Assembly (NCBI RefSeq): GCF_006715285.1
Contig: NZ_VFMX01000001.1
Location: forward strand, 3,286,001-3,350,000
Origin: Arthrobacter sp. SLBN-83
GTDB lineage: Bacteria > Actinomycetota > Actinomycetes > Actinomycetales > Micrococcaceae
Length of the DNA stretch: 64,000 bases
Direction: 5' to 3'
A model generated the notes under the pieces. That model saw only the letters and a program-made list of their open reading frames with translations, was not told the DNA's origin and did no database searches. Shown in pieces: positions 23,622-32,696 of this stretch. The stretch's first letter is position 1. Each line of letters opens with the position of its first letter. A program made the position numbers and the translations under genes.

Positions 23622-25565
23622 ATGGGCCTCAACAACTTCACGTCGGGCTCCGACGACGACACGAACAGCGGCGGCACGCCTCCGAGCTTCCCGCCCATGG
23701 GCGGCATCCCCAGCCAGGGCGGCCAGTCCGACGACGCCGTCAAGGAGCTCCTCGTCGACTACAACGAGAAGTTCAAGAACGCCGACCCGACGATGTTCCG
23801 CGACGCGCTCATCGAGCAGGTCCTCTCCGTCCTGATCAGCCGGAACAAGCCGAACGTGCTCCTGAAGGGCTCCGCCGGCGTTGGTAAGACCCGGATCGTC
23901 GAGGACATCGCCCGCCGGATCGCCCTGGGCGACACCCTCATCCCCGACCAGCTCAAGGGCTTCACCGTCTACGAGCTGCCCATCACCAACCTCGTCGCCG
24001 GCTCCGGCATCGTCGGGCAGCTGGAGGAGAAGGTCCAGGCCGTCATCGACTTCGCCTCAGACCCCAAGAACAAGGTCATCCTGTTCATGGACGAGATCCA
24101 CCAAATCACCGGTGGATCCACCTCCCACACCGACTCGGTGCTGCGAAAGGTCTCGCAGGTGCTCAAACCTGCCCTGGCCCGCGGCGACATGCGCGTCATC
24201 GGTGCCACCACCTCCACGGAGTCCCGGGCCTTCGACGACGACCCTGCCTTCGCGCGGCGCTTCACCCCGCTCATCGTCGACGAACTGACCGTCGAGCAAA
24301 CCCTCACGGTGCTCGGCAGTGTCCGTCCGGGCCTGGTGGCGCACTACCGCCACCAGATCGCGGTTTCCGACGATGTCCTGGCGGAGACGGTCCGGATCGC
24401 GGAGGAGAACTCCCGTGCCGGGCAGCACCGCCCCGACAGCGCCATCACGCTGCTGGACCGGGCGATGGCCGACCGTGTGCTGGAGCAGAAGAAGCTCATC
24501 GTCCAGGCCGAGGCAGCCGGAGACACGGCACTCGTGAACACCCTGCGGTCGATCCCGCAGGTGCCGCTGACTACCAAACGCGTCCTGGACGTGGCCAAGC
24601 GTCTGATGACCGGAAACGCCCAGCGTCCGGATTTCGACGTCGCAACCCTCCGGGCGACCCTGCTGGGCCGCCTGCGCGGACAGGACGACGTGCTCGAGAA
24701 GCTCGTGGACCGCCTGGCCCGCGAGGAGCTGGACCTGTTCCCGACGTCGACCCCGACAACCTGGATGCTCGCCGGAGCCTCGGGCGTGGGCAAGACCGAG
24801 ACCGCGAAGATCATTGCGGAGCAGATGACCGGCACCGAGCCGATCATTCTGAACATGACGGAGTTCCACACTCCCTCGGACACCGCGAAGATCGTCGGGG
24901 CACCTCCCGGCTACGTGGGCTCGGACTCCAACCGCGAGCTGCCGTTCGACACGCTCGAGTCCAACCCCCACCGGGTGATCCTGCTCGACGAGTTCGAGAA
25001 GGCGGACAAAGCCGTGCAGCGGCTATTCCTCTCGGCCTTCGACGAGGGCTACATCCGCAACGCCCACGGCAAGGTGCTGGACTTCTCCAAGGCGCTGGTG
25101 ATCTGCACGACCAACGCCGCGCGGGAAGCCCTGAACCGCAAGCCGGTCGGCTTCGGCTCGGCCCCGCCGGCGGTCTCCCACCGGTCCCTGACCAAGGAGC
25201 TGGCTCAGTTCTTCGACGCAGAGCTGCTCGGGCGGTTCTCACTCGTCGTGGGTTTCAACCCGGTCGACGAGCAGGCCTACCGGGAAATCCTCGCGGCGGA
25301 GTACAGCCGCCAGCGCGAACGGATCCTGGACGCCAGGCCCCGCCTGGGCCAGACGCTGCCCGCGTCGATCCCCGACGACGAGCTGCGTGCCGTCGCCGAG
25401 GAAACCTACGTCGACTCCCAGGGTGCGCGTCCGGCCGGCAAGGCCGTGCGCGTGTGGATCGAGGACCGGCTGCTCGCCGCCCAGGCTGCGTCGGCTGCGT
25501 CGACTGCGTTCATCCCACCCGCAGCCGCCGTCTCCGACGAGCCGGAGCCGCTGGCCGTCGATTGA
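23622..25565 (+). CDS. Clp-like double AAA+ ATPase (ClpA/ClpB family)
   Basis: 647 residues with two AAA+ modules. D1: GSAGVGKT (K89), FMDEIHQI and IGATTSTE. D2: GASGVGKTE (K391), the pore loop in APPGYVGSD (Y431), LLDEFEKA and sensor CTTNAA. It lacks the ClpB middle coiled coil and the ClpC/A N-domain; a short glycine/serine-rich leader replaces the latter. No ClpP-binding IGF loop is obvious, so it more likely remodels protein complexes than feeds a protease. The AAGGAGGG ribosome binding site is strong. It follows the MoxR/VWA pair, and a second double-AAA+ protein is encoded at 52648. Confidence 0.88.
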   Translation: MGLNNFTSGSDDDTNSGGTPPSFPPMGGIPSQGGQSDDAVKELLVDYNEKFKNADPTMFRDALIEQVLSVLISRNKPNVLLKGSAGVGKTRIVEDIARRIALGDTLIPDQLKGFTVYELPITNLVAGSGIVGQLEEKVQAVIDFASDPKNKVILFMDEIHQITGGSTSHTDSVLRKVSQVLKPALARGDMRVIGATTSTESRAFDDDPAFARRFTPLIVDELTVEQTLTVLGSVRPGLVAHYRHQIAVSDDVLAETVRIAEENSRAGQHRPDSAITLLDRAMADRVLEQKKLIVQAEAAGDTALVNTLRSIPQVPLTTKRVLDVAKRLMTGNAQRPDFDVATLRATLLGRLRGQDDVLEKLVDRLAREELDLFPTSTPTTWMLAGASGVGKTETAKIIAEQMTGTEPIILNMTEFHTPSDTAKIVGAPPGYVGSDSNRELPFDTLESNPHRVILLDEFEKADKAVQRLFLSAFDEGYIRNAHGKVLDFSKALVICTTNAAREALNRKPVGFGSAPPAVSHRSLTKELAQFFDAELLGRFSLVVGFNPVDEQAYREILAAEYSRQRERILDARPRLGQTLPASIPDDELRAVAEETYVDSQGARPAGKAVRVWIEDRLLAAQAASAASTAFIPPAAAVSDEPEPLAVD

Positions 25566-25585
25566 TCCGGCACCACACTGCGTTC

Positions 25586-25623
25586 GAGCGCCCCTGTCCC
25601 GGATACCTGGGGTGGGGGCGCTC
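25586..25623 (+). terminator. Hairpin after Clp-like gene
   Basis: GAGCGCCCC (25586) pairs with GGGGCGCTC (25615-25623), with extra pairing in the loop. Confidence 0.6.
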
Positions 25624-25671
25624 GTGCGTGCGCGCACCGCGTTCGAACACAGGAAGAAGGACGTCACTGCC

Positions 25672-25881
25672 ATGACCACCACGACCACCACCGCCGTCGG
25701 CACAGTCCGTTCGGCACAGCCCGAAGACAGGAGCGAGCAGATCTGCGGCGACGCACTGCTGCTGGTCTCCGCCCACTCGGCGGACGCGGCCGACTGCCGT
25801 GATCTCGCACTCATGCTCGGCCTTGTCGAGGTGGACCCCTCCGGGTCCGTCACCAAGGCCAATCCCTGGAACGCCGACTGA
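25672..25881 (+). CDS. Small hypothetical protein (69 aa)
   Basis: ATG 25672 follows GGAAGAAGG at 12 nt, a somewhat long spacing. The protein starts with a Thr-rich tail (MTTTTTTAVGTV), then a helical region with two cysteines (EQICGDALLLVSAHSADAAD, DCRDLALMLGLVEVDPSG). I recognise no family, though the length and coding character look genuine. Confidence 0.5.
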   Translation: MTTTTTTAVGTVRSAQPEDRSEQICGDALLLVSAHSADAADCRDLALMLGLVEVDPSGSVTKANPWNAD

Positions 25882-25991
25882 AGGTGCTTCCCGCCGGGCC
25901 TACCCAAGAGGTGAGCCTGCGATTGACCGCCGCGCGCATGGGTAGTGCGCGGTGTCCGGGTCCGCGGGGCTGACGCCGCCGCGCCCGGATT

Positions 25992-26065
25992 CAGGGGCCT
26001 CACGGCCCCTGACGGGTGGGTTGAGAGGAGCGCGGGAGGGCTCGTCGCCAGAGGCGAGCCCTCCC
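25992..26065 (+). terminator. Two hairpins in the 25882-26209 gap
   Basis: CAGGGGCC-TCAC-GGCCCCTG (25992-26011) and CGGGAGGGCTCG/CGAGCCCTCCCG (26033-26044, 26054-26065), both perfect. They isolate the upstream unit from the AT-rich promoter that follows. Confidence 0.6.
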
Positions 26066-26107
26066 GCTCTCATGCCCGCGCCCGTGACCCAAGCGCTCGT
26101 CTACGAG

Positions 26108-26149
26108 CATTCGACTGACCATTCGTCTCCTGTGAGCATGGTCTATGCG
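26108..26149 (+). promoter_or_regulatory. CATTCG-N18-TAT promoter for the UvrD-like helicase
   Basis: CATTCG (26120-26125), 18 nt, then TATGCG (26144), with TC directly before TAT as in the other copies. Extra CATTCG boxes lie at 26108 and 26155. The 12-mer CGACTGACCATT (26112-26123) also occurs at 33561. Confidence 0.6.
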
Positions 26150-26209
26150 GCTTCCATTCGACAAACCCTCTCGACCCGCCTACTGATTCGTTCGAAGAAA
26201 GACGACACC

Positions 26210-28999
26210 ATGCCTATTCTGCTTGACGACATCGACCTTTCCGCAGCCGCCGTCGCTGCCCAGAAGACCGTCGACCCGAAGTTCTTCTCCTCGCGCCTGA
26301 CCGGGTCCGGCAAGAAGACCGGCCTGCTCAATGAGAGCCTGCGGCCGATCAACACTGCGACCAACACCGCCTACGCGGTTGACCGCGACATCGAGGTCAA
26401 GCAGAGCTCGACCCACCACGACATCACCACCGCGCTGGTGCCGCTGGCCCCGATCACGCGCCGCTCCCTGCTCTCGGGCGGGTCGTTCACGCTGCCGGTA
26501 CCGCATGTCGATGACCGCTTCGAGCTCGACATCGCCACGCCGACCAACTCCTGGGACGTGCACTTCGACATGACCCCCCAGGCCCTGACCGTGTACGAGG
26601 ACAAGTCCGGCGACAAGATCCGCCGTGACCTGGTGATCCAGTACCGCCTGGAGCTCTACTTCCTCAAGCAGGGCTTGGCCGAGCCCGAGCGTGCCGTATC
26701 GGTATCCCGCTCCATCGGCTACGGTAACCACGACGCGGCGGTGTTCCTGCAGTGGGACACCAGCCCCGCAGAGAATGCCCGCGACGTCATCGAGGATGTG
26801 CTCTCGGCCGCAGGGTTGAGTGCCACCAACCTCGACAAGCTCGCCGACTGGATGGACGAGTACCCGATCTACGAGCGCATCACGCGCCTGGCCCAGATCT
26901 GGGACTCCGAGGCCATCTCGGACACCGTCTGCCAGTACGTGCAGGACATGCCGGCCAGCCCCACCGAGGAGCAGCTGAACATGCTCGCGGTGCAGCTGCG
27001 CTACCTGGAGAACTACAACGTCCCGCTGGAGGCCTACCGCCGGATCCACCAGCAGCTGGACACCACGTTCTCCGCGCCGATCGCGGCGAAGCTGTCCAAG
27101 CAGAACCTCAGCCTGCTGATGAACCACACCCTCGACCACCTGGAGCGCATGAAGGGCCAGCTCATCACGCCGCCCCAGCCGGCCACGGCCCCGGTCTTCC
27201 CGCCGCACCTGTCCAAGCAGCAGCTCGACGCGCTCAGCACGCACGAGCCGCTCGTGATGACGCAGGCAGGCGCGGGCACAGGCAAGTCGACCGTGATCCT
27301 CGAGCGCATCAAGTACCTCGAGACCTGCGGGGTGCCCGCCAGCGACATCACCGTCCTGTCGTTCACCAACGCCGCGGCCGACAACATCACGGAGAAGAAC
27401 CCGAACGTCGGCTCGATGACGATCGCCAAGATGATCATCGACATCTATTCGATGAACCACCCGACCCACAAGGTCTCGGCCATCGACACGATCATCAACT
27501 CGATCGACATCTTCTACCCGAACAGCCAGTTCGCGGCGACGTTCCGACACCGCCTGCTGGAGGTCGACCAGAACAAGACCGGCGCGTTCACGGCCCTGAA
27601 CACCTTCGTCGAGAACCACTTCGACGAGGTGATCGCGCTGCTCGACCGCATCGAGCAGACCTCGCTGGAGCTGCAGATCATCATCTGCTACCAGAAGATC
27701 GATGACATGTCCGAGCCTGCCCACGTGCAGAGCAAGTACCTGATCATCGACGAGGTCCAGGACAACTCGGTCTTCGAGTTCATCTACGTGCTGAAGTACA
27801 TCACCAAGCACGCCCAGTCGCTGTTCATCGTCGGCGACGCCAGCCAGACGCTGTACGAGTTCCGCTCGGCCAACCCGAGGGCGCTCAACACGCTGGAGGG
27901 CTCGGGGGTCTTCGCGACCTTCCGGCTCACGACGAATTACCGGAGCAACCAGGAGATTCTCGACTTCGCGAACGTCGTGCTTGGCGGTCTGGAGACCAAC
28001 CAGTTCGCCAACATCCAGCTGCAGGCCAACTCGCTGGCGGTGCCCACGGTCGACTCCTTCCAGGAGAAGGTCACCCTCAACTACCACGAGGTGGCCCGCC
28101 TGACCGGCTTCATCGCCAAAGACCTGCAGCCGCTCGTGCGCAACACGGTGATCCCGGAGTACGTTCAGGCCTGCCTGGACCGCGGCGAGCAGGTGGCCTT
28201 CCTGGCCTACGCCCGCCGTGAGGTGGCGCTGATCCAGGAAGTGCTCGAGAAGGCCTACCCGAATAAGCACGTGGCCTCGCTCGTCAGCGACCGCGTCTAC
28301 GCCACGGACATCTTCTCGAAGTACATCAAGTTCTTCTGGAACGACGTCCTGCAGGTGCAGCCGGCCAACGCCTCGTTCGTGGTCTCCCAGGGGATCAAGG
28401 ACAACATGGGCAAGCTGACGAAGAATGCCGGAAACGTCAACGTCGAGAAGGCAATCCTGCGCACCATCTCCGAGTGGTGGGTCGAGAACAGCGCCGCGAT
28501 CAACGGCTGGGTGGCCCTGTGCAACCAGGGCAGCCTGCCTGCGAACGTGTTCTTCGACCGGCTCCGCGACAACCTCCTGTCCTTCGAGATCACGCGCAAC
28601 CAGCAGAAGCTGAACGTGAACAAGCAGAAGAACCAGGAGCGCAAGCGGAAGAACCTCGAGTCCAAGGCCGACCTCGTCGTCTCGACGATCCACGGTGCCA
28701 AAGGCCTCGAGTTCGACAACGTCGTCGTCCTCTACAAGGAGGACGCGAAGATGACCCAGGACACCAAGCGGATGTTCTACGTCGCGTTCACGCGCGCCAT
28801 GAAGAGCCAGTACGTGCTCTCCTACGGCACGGCGAAGAACCCGCCGATCCAGAGCAGCTACGAACAGATCGTCAACGCCCTCACCGAGCGTGACGAGAAG
28901 AACGCGCAGCGCGCTGCGGGCATCGACCCGACCCTTCTGGTCGACGACGAGGACGCCGGTACCGCCGGCGACCAGCAGCAGGTCGCAGAAGCCGTCTGA
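26210..28999 (+). CDS. UvrD/Rep-like superfamily 1 helicase with a long novel N-terminus
   Basis: The start is ATG 26210 after GAAGAAAGA; an open frame further upstream runs through the promoter and is not coding. Residues 1-340 match nothing I know; they include SSTHHDITTALVPLAPITRR and a helical part. The helicase core follows: motif I AGAGTGKST (K359), Ia VLSFTNAAADNI, II IIDEVQDNS (D514), III VGDASQTLYEFR, IV TTNYRSNQEI, V STIHGAKGLEFDNVVVL and VI YVAFTRAMKS. A lysine/asparagine-rich insertion (NQQKLNVNKQKNQERKRKN) precedes motif V. The core is a 3'-5' DNA helicase; the N-terminal part may couple it to a partner. Confidence 0.88.
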   Translation: MPILLDDIDLSAAAVAAQKTVDPKFFSSRLTGSGKKTGLLNESLRPINTATNTAYAVDRDIEVKQSSTHHDITTALVPLAPITRRSLLSGGSFTLPVPHVDDRFELDIATPTNSWDVHFDMTPQALTVYEDKSGDKIRRDLVIQYRLELYFLKQGLAEPERAVSVSRSIGYGNHDAAVFLQWDTSPAENARDVIEDVLSAAGLSATNLDKLADWMDEYPIYERITRLAQIWDSEAISDTVCQYVQDMPASPTEEQLNMLAVQLRYLENYNVPLEAYRRIHQQLDTTFSAPIAAKLSKQNLSLLMNHTLDHLERMKGQLITPPQPATAPVFPPHLSKQQLDALSTHEPLVMTQAGAGTGKSTVILERIKYLETCGVPASDITVLSFTNAAADNITEKNPNVGSMTIAKMIIDIYSMNHPTHKVSAIDTIINSIDIFYPNSQFAATFRHRLLEVDQNKTGAFTALNTFVENHFDEVIALLDRIEQTSLELQIIICYQKIDDMSEPAHVQSKYLIIDEVQDNSVFEFIYVLKYITKHAQSLFIVGDASQTLYEFRSANPRALNTLEGSGVFATFRLTTNYRSNQEILDFANVVLGGLETNQFANIQLQANSLAVPTVDSFQEKVTLNYHEVARLTGFIAKDLQPLVRNTVIPEYVQACLDRGEQVAFLAYARREVALIQEVLEKAYPNKHVASLVSDRVYATDIFSKYIKFFWNDVLQVQPANASFVVSQGIKDNMGKLTKNAGNVNVEKAILRTISEWWVENSAAINGWVALCNQGSLPANVFFDRLRDNLLSFEITRNQQKLNVNKQKNQERKRKNLESKADLVVSTIHGAKGLEFDNVVVLYKEDAKMTQDTKRMFYVAFTRAMKSQYVLSYGTAKNPPIQSSYEQIVNALTERDEKNAQRAAGIDPTLLVDDEDAGTAGDQQQVAEAV

Positions 29000-29010
29000 C
29001 CGACGGCACC

Positions 29011-29054
29011 GGCGCGGGCGCTCCACCTCCACGAGAGGTCGGAGCGCCCGCGCC
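29011..29054 (+). terminator. Strong hairpin after the helicase gene
   Basis: GGCGCGGGCGCTCC (29011) pairs with GGAGCGCCCGCGCC (29041-29054), with an inner ACCTC/GAGGT extension. Confidence 0.75.
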
Positions 29055-29106
29055 TCCTGCTTCCCATCCTATAAACACAGCCAATGCAGCTTCGAAGGAG
29101 CACGCC

Positions 29107-29727
29107 ATGACCGCCACTGGAATCCAGGCCGGCTCAGAGGAGCTCGTGCCGGGCCCCGACAGTGCCTACGACCTGGTCATCTGCCACGACGACCGGATCG
29201 TCTTCCACAACCACTACCCCTCGCCAGCATTCCGGCTGCGCATGTGCGCGCAGCTGCTGACCGCCTCGGACGTCGTCCTGGGCGCAATCGACGCCTCCGC
29301 CGCGAACGAAGTGCACGAGCTGTACCAGTCCAGCTCCGGGCAGTGGGAGAGCGCCCCGGACAGCGTGGTCAACGCCATCGCCAAGCTCTGCCGCCGATGG
29401 GGCGTCCAGGTCTACGTGAGCACAACCCGCAAGAAGACCGAGGTTCCCGCCGCGCTCTATTCGGTGATCACCGAGTACGGCCCCGGACAGACCATCGCCG
29501 AGCACTTCACCTCCAGAGAGGCCCGCCGGGCCAGCCTCATCGAGCGTGCCGACATGTTCTTCAGCTCCCGCGGCAGCATCCCCGAGCGGGTGCTGGCCGA
29601 CGAGCAGCGCCTCGCCGCGCTCGTGGGTGCGTTCCTCATGCCCGCCACCGTGCTCCTCACCGAGGCCGTGCTCGACGAGGCCGACGGCCACTACAAGCCC
29701 TCCGGCCGGCCACTGCCGATCCTCTGA
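29107..29727 (+). CDS. Hypothetical protein (206 aa)
   Basis: CGAAGGAG lies 8 nt before the ATG. The N-terminal half is strand-rich (SAYDLVICHDDRIVFHNHYP, CRRWGVQVYVSTTRKKTEV), the C-terminal half helical (LIERADMFFSSRGSIPERVL, LAALVGAFLMPATVLLTEAV). It reads like a compact cytosolic domain, but no motif identifies it. It opens an operon of six genes ending at 32539. Confidence 0.6.
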   Translation: MTATGIQAGSEELVPGPDSAYDLVICHDDRIVFHNHYPSPAFRLRMCAQLLTASDVVLGAIDASAANEVHELYQSSSGQWESAPDSVVNAIAKLCRRWGVQVYVSTTRKKTEVPAALYSVITEYGPGQTIAEHFTSREARRASLIERADMFFSSRGSIPERVLADEQRLAALVGAFLMPATVLLTEAVLDEADGHYKPSGRPLPIL

Positions 29728-29789
29728 GCACCGCCCGAGCGGACGGCCCCGACCACAACCCTGACCAGCAGACCCGGAAGGGACCCGCC

Positions 29790-30731
29790 ATGTCCGCACC
29801 TGACACCGTCAAGCCCGAGAACCCGTACGCCCGTACGTACGCCGACTTTCTCGCCCAGACCCGGGAGCACGTCCTCGTCGTTCTGCACGACGAGGATCTC
29901 TACCGCCACTTCAGGATCCAGGCCCCAGGGACCCGCATGTGGTCCTGGGACGTCACCACCTGGCCCGGCCACCTGGCCACCAGCGGCGACATCGCCGACG
30001 GCTACATGTTCACCCGAGAACCAGACATGATCGGGTTCTTCGCGTCGGCCGGCAAGAGCGAGGGCTACTACTCCGACGGTGCGCCAAGCATCGACTTCCG
30101 CTACTGGGCCGAGAAGCTCTGCGGCGGCCGCTCCCGCGAAGTAAAGCAGTACGACCCGGATCTCTTCATCCAGCTGGTGCGGGAGCACCTCGAAGAAAGC
30201 GAGGGACTCGGCACCGAGGCCCAGGAGGTCCACCATCAGCAGTTGGCGCTGCTGGCGCGCCTGCACGAACTGCGCGGCCTTGACGGGGACGCACAGTTGG
30301 CGCTCTTCGAGGCCCACTGGACCGCCCAGGAGCACCGAGCGGCCACCGACACCGTGCTGAACCACGAGCGCCGGAACGCGGCCGCTGCGGCGCGTGCTGC
30401 CCTCTGGAGCACCGACGGCATCCCCGACGAGAAGTTCGACCGGCTCACAGAGGAACACAACTGGATGGAGATCGCCGACATCGAGGTCCCACGACATTCC
30501 CCTGCCGAGCGGCGCATGGAAATCATCGAAGACGCCCGCTGGCACGCCGACAGCGAGTCGGAGGCCCACAAATGGCTGGCTGAGCACGAGGACACCGTCG
30601 GCTCCGACACCTGGGAGTGGGACCTGCGCGACTGGGACATCCACTTCCTGTTCACCTGCTACTGCGTCGACCTGGCTGTGCGCCTCTACCGCGAGCACGC
30701 CGCCGCGAAGACACAGCAATCCGCCGCCTGA
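29790..30731 (+). CDS. Hypothetical protein with repeated WxWD motif (313 aa)
   Basis: GGAAGGGACCC precedes ATG 29790. The protein is rich in Trp, His and acidic residues. Similar blocks occur near both ends: TRMWSWDVTTWPGHL close to the N terminus and SDTWEWDLRDWDIHFLFTCY near the C terminus, suggesting an internal duplication. The middle is helical (EVHHQQLALLARLHELRG). No known catalytic motif is present. Confidence 0.6.
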   Translation: MSAPDTVKPENPYARTYADFLAQTREHVLVVLHDEDLYRHFRIQAPGTRMWSWDVTTWPGHLATSGDIADGYMFTREPDMIGFFASAGKSEGYYSDGAPSIDFRYWAEKLCGGRSREVKQYDPDLFIQLVREHLEESEGLGTEAQEVHHQQLALLARLHELRGLDGDAQLALFEAHWTAQEHRAATDTVLNHERRNAAAAARAALWSTDGIPDEKFDRLTEEHNWMEIADIEVPRHSPAERRMEIIEDARWHADSESEAHKWLAEHEDTVGSDTWEWDLRDWDIHFLFTCYCVDLAVRLYREHAAAKTQQSAA

Positions 30732-30767
30732 GCCGACCCCACCCACATCCCGACCCAAGGAGAACCC

Positions 30768-31469
30768 ATGAGCGCCGATATGCTCACCGCGGCCATCGCC
30801 GTCCCGGCCAACCGCACCAAGCCGATCGACTTCGAACGCGGCCGCCTGATGGTCGAGGAGACCGCGGACCCTGAATCGTTCCGGTTCGACGACCCCGAGT
30901 CCCAGCTCGAGGAGCTGGTCGAGGACTTCGACCCCGACATGCACCTGGACGCCGAGGGCGAGCCGACCCCGGAGGTCATCAAGCGCGTCGGCCGCAGGAT
31001 CATCGACGAGCTCGAAGAGGTGCTGGACTCCAGCGAGACGGACACCATCGAGGTCGCCGGCTACCGGCTGTACCTCTCCGGCGGACTCTCCTCGGGCGAT
31101 TCCCCCACCGACGCCGCCGACGCGATCTGGCACGCCCACCACCTGCCGGTGACCGTCCTGCTTGCCATGGGATTCATCCCCGACTGCCGCAGGCCGCTGT
31201 CCCGGACCAACGGCAACCCCGGACCTGTGACCGACACCGACATCGTCGACGCCAATGCCCTCGGCCTCGGCACCAAGCCGGAGTGGTCCGGTGCCGACGA
31301 ACTGGAGTGGATCGCCAACGCGATCGGCTCCGTCCGGCCGCACCCGGGAGACCGGGACCCTGCCGAGTACCACGCGGAGTTCACGGAGCAGCACGGCTTC
31401 GATCCGGTCGACGACAACTTTCTCATCGGCTATGTCAGCCAGTACGACAACCAGGAAGGCGGGGACTGA
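30768..31469 (+). CDS. Acidic hypothetical protein (233 aa)
   Basis: AAGGAGAACCC lies directly before the ATG. It is very acidic (SFRFDDPESQLEELVEDFDP, KRVGRRIIDELEEVLDSSE). A conserved-looking core reads DTIEVAGYRLYLSGGLSSGD, then DAIWHAHHLPVTVLLAMGFI. The His cluster WHAHH could bind a metal. I do not recognise the family. Confidence 0.6.
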   Translation: MSADMLTAAIAVPANRTKPIDFERGRLMVEETADPESFRFDDPESQLEELVEDFDPDMHLDAEGEPTPEVIKRVGRRIIDELEEVLDSSETDTIEVAGYRLYLSGGLSSGDSPTDAADAIWHAHHLPVTVLLAMGFIPDCRRPLSRTNGNPGPVTDTDIVDANALGLGTKPEWSGADELEWIANAIGSVRPHPGDRDPAEYHAEFTEQHGFDPVDDNFLIGYVSQYDNQEGGD

Positions 31470-31471
31470 CC

Positions 31472-31735
31472 TTGGCCAGTGGTGTTTTCATCCTCTGCGC
31501 GTGCTGCGCCCTCAAGCTCGCGAACGACGACGAGTCGGCCTGCCGCGACTACCACGGCCACGACCACGCTCCGCTGCAGGTGCCGGCTGGCACCGCGATC
31601 ACCCAGGGTCCCCACGAATGGGCCGGCTCTCTCGAACTGACCTGCCATGGCCATGAAGACGGGACCATCCAGCCCCTCGGGGAGTACTGGGTGGCCCAGC
31701 CCGGTCCCGCACCGGCCGAAGAAGGAGTGCGATGA
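31472..31735 (+). CDS. Small Cys/His-rich protein (87 aa)
   Basis: TTG 31472 is used because AGGAAGG is correctly placed and no ATG or GTG exists in the coding part of this frame. Cysteines and histidines (FILCACCALKLANDDE, CRDYHGHDH, LTCHGHEDG) suggest zinc binding. The stop overlaps the next ATG (ATGA). Confidence 0.55.
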   Translation: MASGVFILCACCALKLANDDESACRDYHGHDHAPLQVPAGTAITQGPHEWAGSLELTCHGHEDGTIQPLGEYWVAQPGPAPAEEGVR

Positions 31736-32016
31736 GCAGCCGGACACCAGTGCCCGATGCCCTCTTCGACGCCGATCTCTGCCAGCCTCTCGGCCGCGAG
31801 GACTGGGTTGACCGCTTCGACTGGATGATCATCGACAGGCGCGTCGTGCACGCGCCTGTCACCTGGACATGGACGTGTCCCACATGCGGAGAGTCCGGGG
31901 TCATGCCCGATGGTCCCGACCCGCTGGCAGTCCCGCACGGGCCACAGCATGCTGCAGGACTTTTCGGGACGATCGTCCCGCTCGACGTCGAGGCCGAGCG
32001 TCCGTCCACTGAATAG
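31732..32016 (+). CDS. Small zinc-ribbon-like protein (94 aa)
   Basis: It is coupled to the previous gene. It has one clear knuckle, TWTCPTCGESGVM, surrounded by Trp/Asp-rich sequence (EDWVDRFDWMIIDRRVVH). A second knuckle is missing, so it may dimerise around a zinc or borrow ligands (HGPQH). The function is unknown. Confidence 0.55.
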   Translation: MSSRTPVPDALFDADLCQPLGREDWVDRFDWMIIDRRVVHAPVTWTWTCPTCGESGVMPDGPDPLAVPHGPQHAAGLFGTIVPLDVEAERPSTE

Positions 32017-32044
32017 CCTCACCGCCCGGAAGGAGGGACCCACC

Positions 32045-32539
32045 ATGACAGAAATCAGCACTGCCACGACCGCGGTCCTCTCGCCGGCCGTGATCGTCGA
32101 CATCGACGGGACAGTCGCCACGCACACACTTCCCGACGGACGCTTCATCAGGGGACACCACGAGTACCGGCTCGTCCCCTGGGACCTGCCCAACCCGCCA
32201 GTGATCGAAACCGTGCGCGCCCTGTACGCTGCCGGACTTGAGATCGTGTTCTGCTCCGGCAGGCCGGTCCTGGACGACAACGGCTGGGACGTCGGCCGCG
32301 CGACCTACGCCTGGCTCATCGAACATGTGGGGGAGTGGACCGCCAGCTGCCCTCTGTTCATGCGCGGACAGGGCGACCGCCGGCCGGACGACATCGTCAA
32401 GCCCGAGATCTACGAGGCCTTCATCCGCGGGCGGTGGGACGTCCGGCTCGCGCTGGATGACCGCCCCAGGGTGATCCGCGCCTGGCAGGCCCTCGGCGTG
32501 CCGGTGTTCGACGTCCAGCCCGGCTCGGGCGAGTTCTGA
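32045..32539 (+). CDS. PNKP-type 3'-phosphatase (HAD superfamily)
   Basis: The 164-residue protein shows the HAD nucleophile motif VIVDIDGTVA, then the polynucleotide-kinase-phosphatase pattern: WDLPNPPVIETVRAL, EIVFCSGRPVLDDN (motif II), FMRGQGDRRPDDIVKPEIYE (Lys of motif III) and LALDDRPRVIRAWQALG (motif IV, the paired Asp). This is the phosphatase half of T4 Pnkp-like end-healing enzymes without the kinase half. It would remove 3'-phosphates from DNA or RNA ends. It has an AAGGAGGG ribosome binding site and ends its operon. Confidence 0.82.
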   Translation: MTEISTATTAVLSPAVIVDIDGTVATHTLPDGRFIRGHHEYRLVPWDLPNPPVIETVRALYAAGLEIVFCSGRPVLDDNGWDVGRATYAWLIEHVGEWTASCPLFMRGQGDRRPDDIVKPEIYEAFIRGRWDVRLALDDRPRVIRAWQALGVPVFDVQPGSGEF

Positions 32540-32544
32540 TGCAT

Positions 32545-32586
32545 GGCCCGCGCCCTCGACCCGCAGTGGGCCGCAGGGCGCGGGCC
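32545..32586 (+). terminator. Terminator of the 29107-32539 operon
   Basis: GGCCCGCGCCCT (32545) pairs exactly with AGGGCGCGGGCC (32575-32586), followed by TGCTTCTCTT. Confidence 0.8.
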
Positions 32587-32661
32587 TGCTTCTCTTCAAC
32601 TGCCCCGCTACGCCATTCCCCAGCGACTCAGTGTCCATCAGGAATGGTGGGATATGAGGCA

Positions 32662-32690
32662 CTGGCATCCCAGTCGACCACGAATAGACT
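32662..32690 (+). promoter_or_regulatory. Promoter of the toxin-antitoxin pair, probably leaderless
   Basis: CTGGCA-N17-TAGACT. The -10 ends only 6 nt before the antitoxin ATG, so transcription is expected to start at or next to the ATG. Confidence 0.5.
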
Positions 32691-32696
32691 GGAACC

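Noticed and set aside
23622..25565. Chromosomal ClpB/ClpC chaperone
   Set aside because: The N-domain and middle coiled coil are missing and the gene lies among plasmid-type genes.
26108..26160. Iteron-type replication origin made of CATTCG repeats
   Set aside because: Only three copies at irregular spacing (12 and 35 nt), one of which fits the promoter pattern; no Rep gene adjacent.
26180..29032. A 950-codon minus-strand frame opposite the UvrD-like helicase
   Set aside because: No motif and no promoter; the plus frame has all seven SF1 motifs.
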